Shown in pieces: positions 62,911 through 64,000 of a stretch of DNA of 64,000 bases. Each line of letters starts with the position of its first letter. The first letter of the stretch is position 1. The position numbers and the translations under genes are program-made. The stretch is from Aureococcus anophagefferens. Lineage: Eukaryota; Sar; Pelagophyceae; Pelagomonadales; Pelagomonadaceae. The stretch lies in the NCBI RefSeq assembly GCF_000186865.1, contig NW_008705563.1, positions 2,770,003 through 2,834,002 of the forward strand, written 5' to 3'. Below the pieces are notes generated by a model. The model had not been told where the DNA came from and did no database searches. It saw nothing but the letters and a program-made list of their open reading frames with translations.

Positions 62911-63128
62911 GATGGTTGTCGGTGGGGCGGAGCGGGTCTCTTTGCGCGTCGCGGAGGCGCGCGGAGGCGGTGGGGCGTGGCGTGGCGCGCGGCGGCGGCG
63001 GCGCGCGCGAGGGCTGCGGCGCAAGCAGGGAGAGCGCCAAAGCAGGTGCGGGGGTCGAGGGCGCGCACGAGGCCCAAGGCCGCGCTGCTGGAGGCTTGCT
63101 GGGCTTCGTCAAGCCGCAGCTGCGTCAC

Positions 63129-63476
63129 CTAATGGCCGCGCTCCAGATCGACCAGGGCCGCGTCGGCAAGCTCGCCGCCGTCGGCTACGAGGCCGAGATC
63201 GGCCAGCCGGCAGAAGTCCGCAGCCTGCGTCGGGACGCGCGCGCGTTGCCCGTCGCCGCAGCGCCACTCTCCGTTGGGGTCGCGCGTGAAATGCAAGTTC
63301 GTATTTGGGGGCGCCGGTGCGCGCATGGCGAATACGGCCGCGTAGTACGGCTCCGGCGCCGTGCTCGTCGGCGCGTCGTCGCAGGGCCGGGGCGACTTCG
63401 ACGTGCCGCTCCGCGTGCTCGCGGCGGACCCCGGCGCGGCGTCGACGCGGCGTGTCGCGATGGCGGCCTTGCACAT
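63129..63476 (-). CDS. Possible small protein, unknown
   Basis: 115 residues from ATG 63476 (MCKAAIATRRVDAAPGSAAS). Middle reads EPYYAAVFAMRAPAPPNTNL and HFTRDPNGEWRCGDGQRARV, protein-like but with no family. The plus strand is also open here (RVGKLAAVGYEAEIGQPAEV), so the strand is uncertain. It may be one exon. Confidence 0.35.
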   Translation of the reverse strand: MCKAAIATRRVDAAPGSAASTRSGTSKSPRPCDDAPTSTAPEPYYAAVFAMRAPAPPNTNLHFTRDPNGEWRCGDGQRARVPTQAADFCRLADLGLVADGGELADAALVDLERGH

Positions 63477-63545
63477 GTAACCAGTGTCGTGCAGGATGTT
63501 CAAGAACGCGAGCTACGCGAAGCCTCGTGGACTCCGGAAGCCTGA

Positions 63546-63749
63546 GGGCGGCCGGGCCTGTACAGCAACGCCGGCGTCCACAAGCTCTCGCGGCAGATCG
63601 AGGAGCACCTGGGCGAGGCCAAGTTCGCGGAGAAAATTGGCAAGGCCGGGCTGCGCGCCGAGTTCGCGAAGAGCGTGACGAGAAGCCGCGCCGCGCCCGC
63701 CGCGCGTTCTCTCGACGGCACCTTGAAGGTCCTTGCATTGAACTTCTGA
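63546..63749 (+). CDS. Possible exon or small protein, unknown
   Basis: Frame without ATG, bounded by a stop at 63543-63545. It reads GLYSNAGVHKLSRQIEEHLG, EAKFAEKIGKAGLRAEFAKS, with amphipathic helices, and stops TGA at 63747. MFKNASYAKPRGLRKPEGGR in another frame from ATG 63496 could be the first exon. Unknown function. Confidence 0.35.
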   Translation, partial: GRPGLYSNAGVHKLSRQIEEHLGEAKFAEKIGKAGLRAEFAKSVTRSRAAPAARSLDGTLKVLALNF

Positions 63750-63799
63750 GCAGCGACGAGGGCAAGTCCATCGTCGTCGTCGGCGCCGCCTCGAGCACC

Positions 63800-64000
63800 A
63801 TGACGCCGCGGCTGCTCGCCTTCTCGTGCCTCGCCTGCGCGAGCGCATTGATCGCGCCGACGGCGAGACCGGCGAGCCGCGTCGTCGCCCGCGAGTACAC
63901 GCTCGACGACGTGCCCATCGGCAGCGCTCTGAGCCCCGTGGGCAACTACGCGCTCGTGAAGATCACGGAGGGGAAGGACGCGACGAAGGGCGGCGTGCTG
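63800..64000 (+). CDS. Plastid co-chaperonin (Cpn10/Cpn20-like), 5' part
   Basis: 67 codons from ATG 63800 to the window edge. MTPRLLAFSCLACASALIAP is a signal peptide with ASALIAP plastid junction. The mature part starts REYTLDDVPIGSALSPVGNY, ALVKITEGKDATKGGVL, matching the first beta strands of GroES-family subunits, which cap the Cpn60 chaperonin; the mobile loop should follow beyond the window. The rest is out of view, so one or two tandem domains cannot be told. Confidence 0.75.
   Translation, partial: MTPRLLAFSCLACASALIAPTARPASRVVAREYTLDDVPIGSALSPVGNYALVKITEGKDATKGGVL

Noticed and set aside
1..64000. tRNA, rRNA or snRNA genes
   Set aside because: I saw no convincing cloverleaf with A/B boxes or conserved rRNA core in the gaps; a covariance search would be needed to be sure.

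Overview
The window is nuclear DNA from a compact, very GC-rich eukaryotic alga. Several leaders have the signal peptide plus ASAFAP-type junction that targets proteins to the secondary red-lineage plastid of stramenopiles: ASAFVAP in a chlorophyll a/c light-harvesting protein, ASALVAP in a PDZ protein, SGFVAP in an Mpv17 protein and ASALIAP in a Cpn10/20. Together with alanine-rich proteins, gene spacing of tens to hundreds of bases and introner elements, this points to a pelagophyte such as Aureococcus anophagefferens. The species is an inference; no marker gene is present.

Layout. 1-6.4 kb: end of an Ala-rich coiled-coil gene, a sulfotransferase, a secreted glycosidase and an exostosin-type glycosyltransferase. 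6.6-14.7 kb: a small mitochondrial-type protein, a PHD/zinc-knuckle protein, a secreted glycosyltransferase, a second sulfotransferase, an SR-like/WD40 gene with an introner, and an RRM protein. 14.9-21.8 kb: TPR-Aha1 co-chaperone, a coiled-coil protein, a disulfide oxidoreductase, cyclophilin, plastid divinyl-reductase and mitochondrial ribosomal protein L27. 22-27.3 kb: a VPS9/ankyrin gene split by two introners. 27.4-38.5 kb: plastid PDZ protein, SIAH-type E3, Mpv17 protein, ankyrin protein, a membrane kinase fused to an OTU deubiquitinase, an MTFP1-like protein and a sugar-transferase/methyltransferase fusion. 38.6-53.2 kb: PCMT-MYND, a Cys-rich secreted protein, chorismate mutase, two unknowns, a cNBD-RGS gene with an introner, two transporters, an unknown basic protein and a rhodanese-methyltransferase. 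53.4-64 kb: a giant ankyrin/WW protein, an AT-richer ankyrin gene, LHC, a two-helix membrane protein, a bZIP factor and the start of a plastid co-chaperonin.

The central observation is a family of four 192-bp elements at 12,373, 23,098, 24,092 and 46,742. Each is flanked by an 8-bp target-site duplication, each lies inside a gene on the + strand, and the reading frame is restored only if exactly 200 nt (one duplication copy plus the element) are removed. Each copy is therefore an intron made by a short terminal-inverted-repeat transposon: the duplicated target supplies the 5' splice site (GC or GT) and the element supplies the 3' CAG. Two copies lie in each orientation and all work in this model. 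The outer inverted-repeat bases differ between copies but match between the two ends of one copy.

Four other short introns (57-82 nt) are inferred, three of them GC-AG. Many genes are closely packed divergent or convergent pairs; upstream regions often carry a TTGCCACAG-like motif. All functions come from sequence motifs read by eye; no database search was possible.
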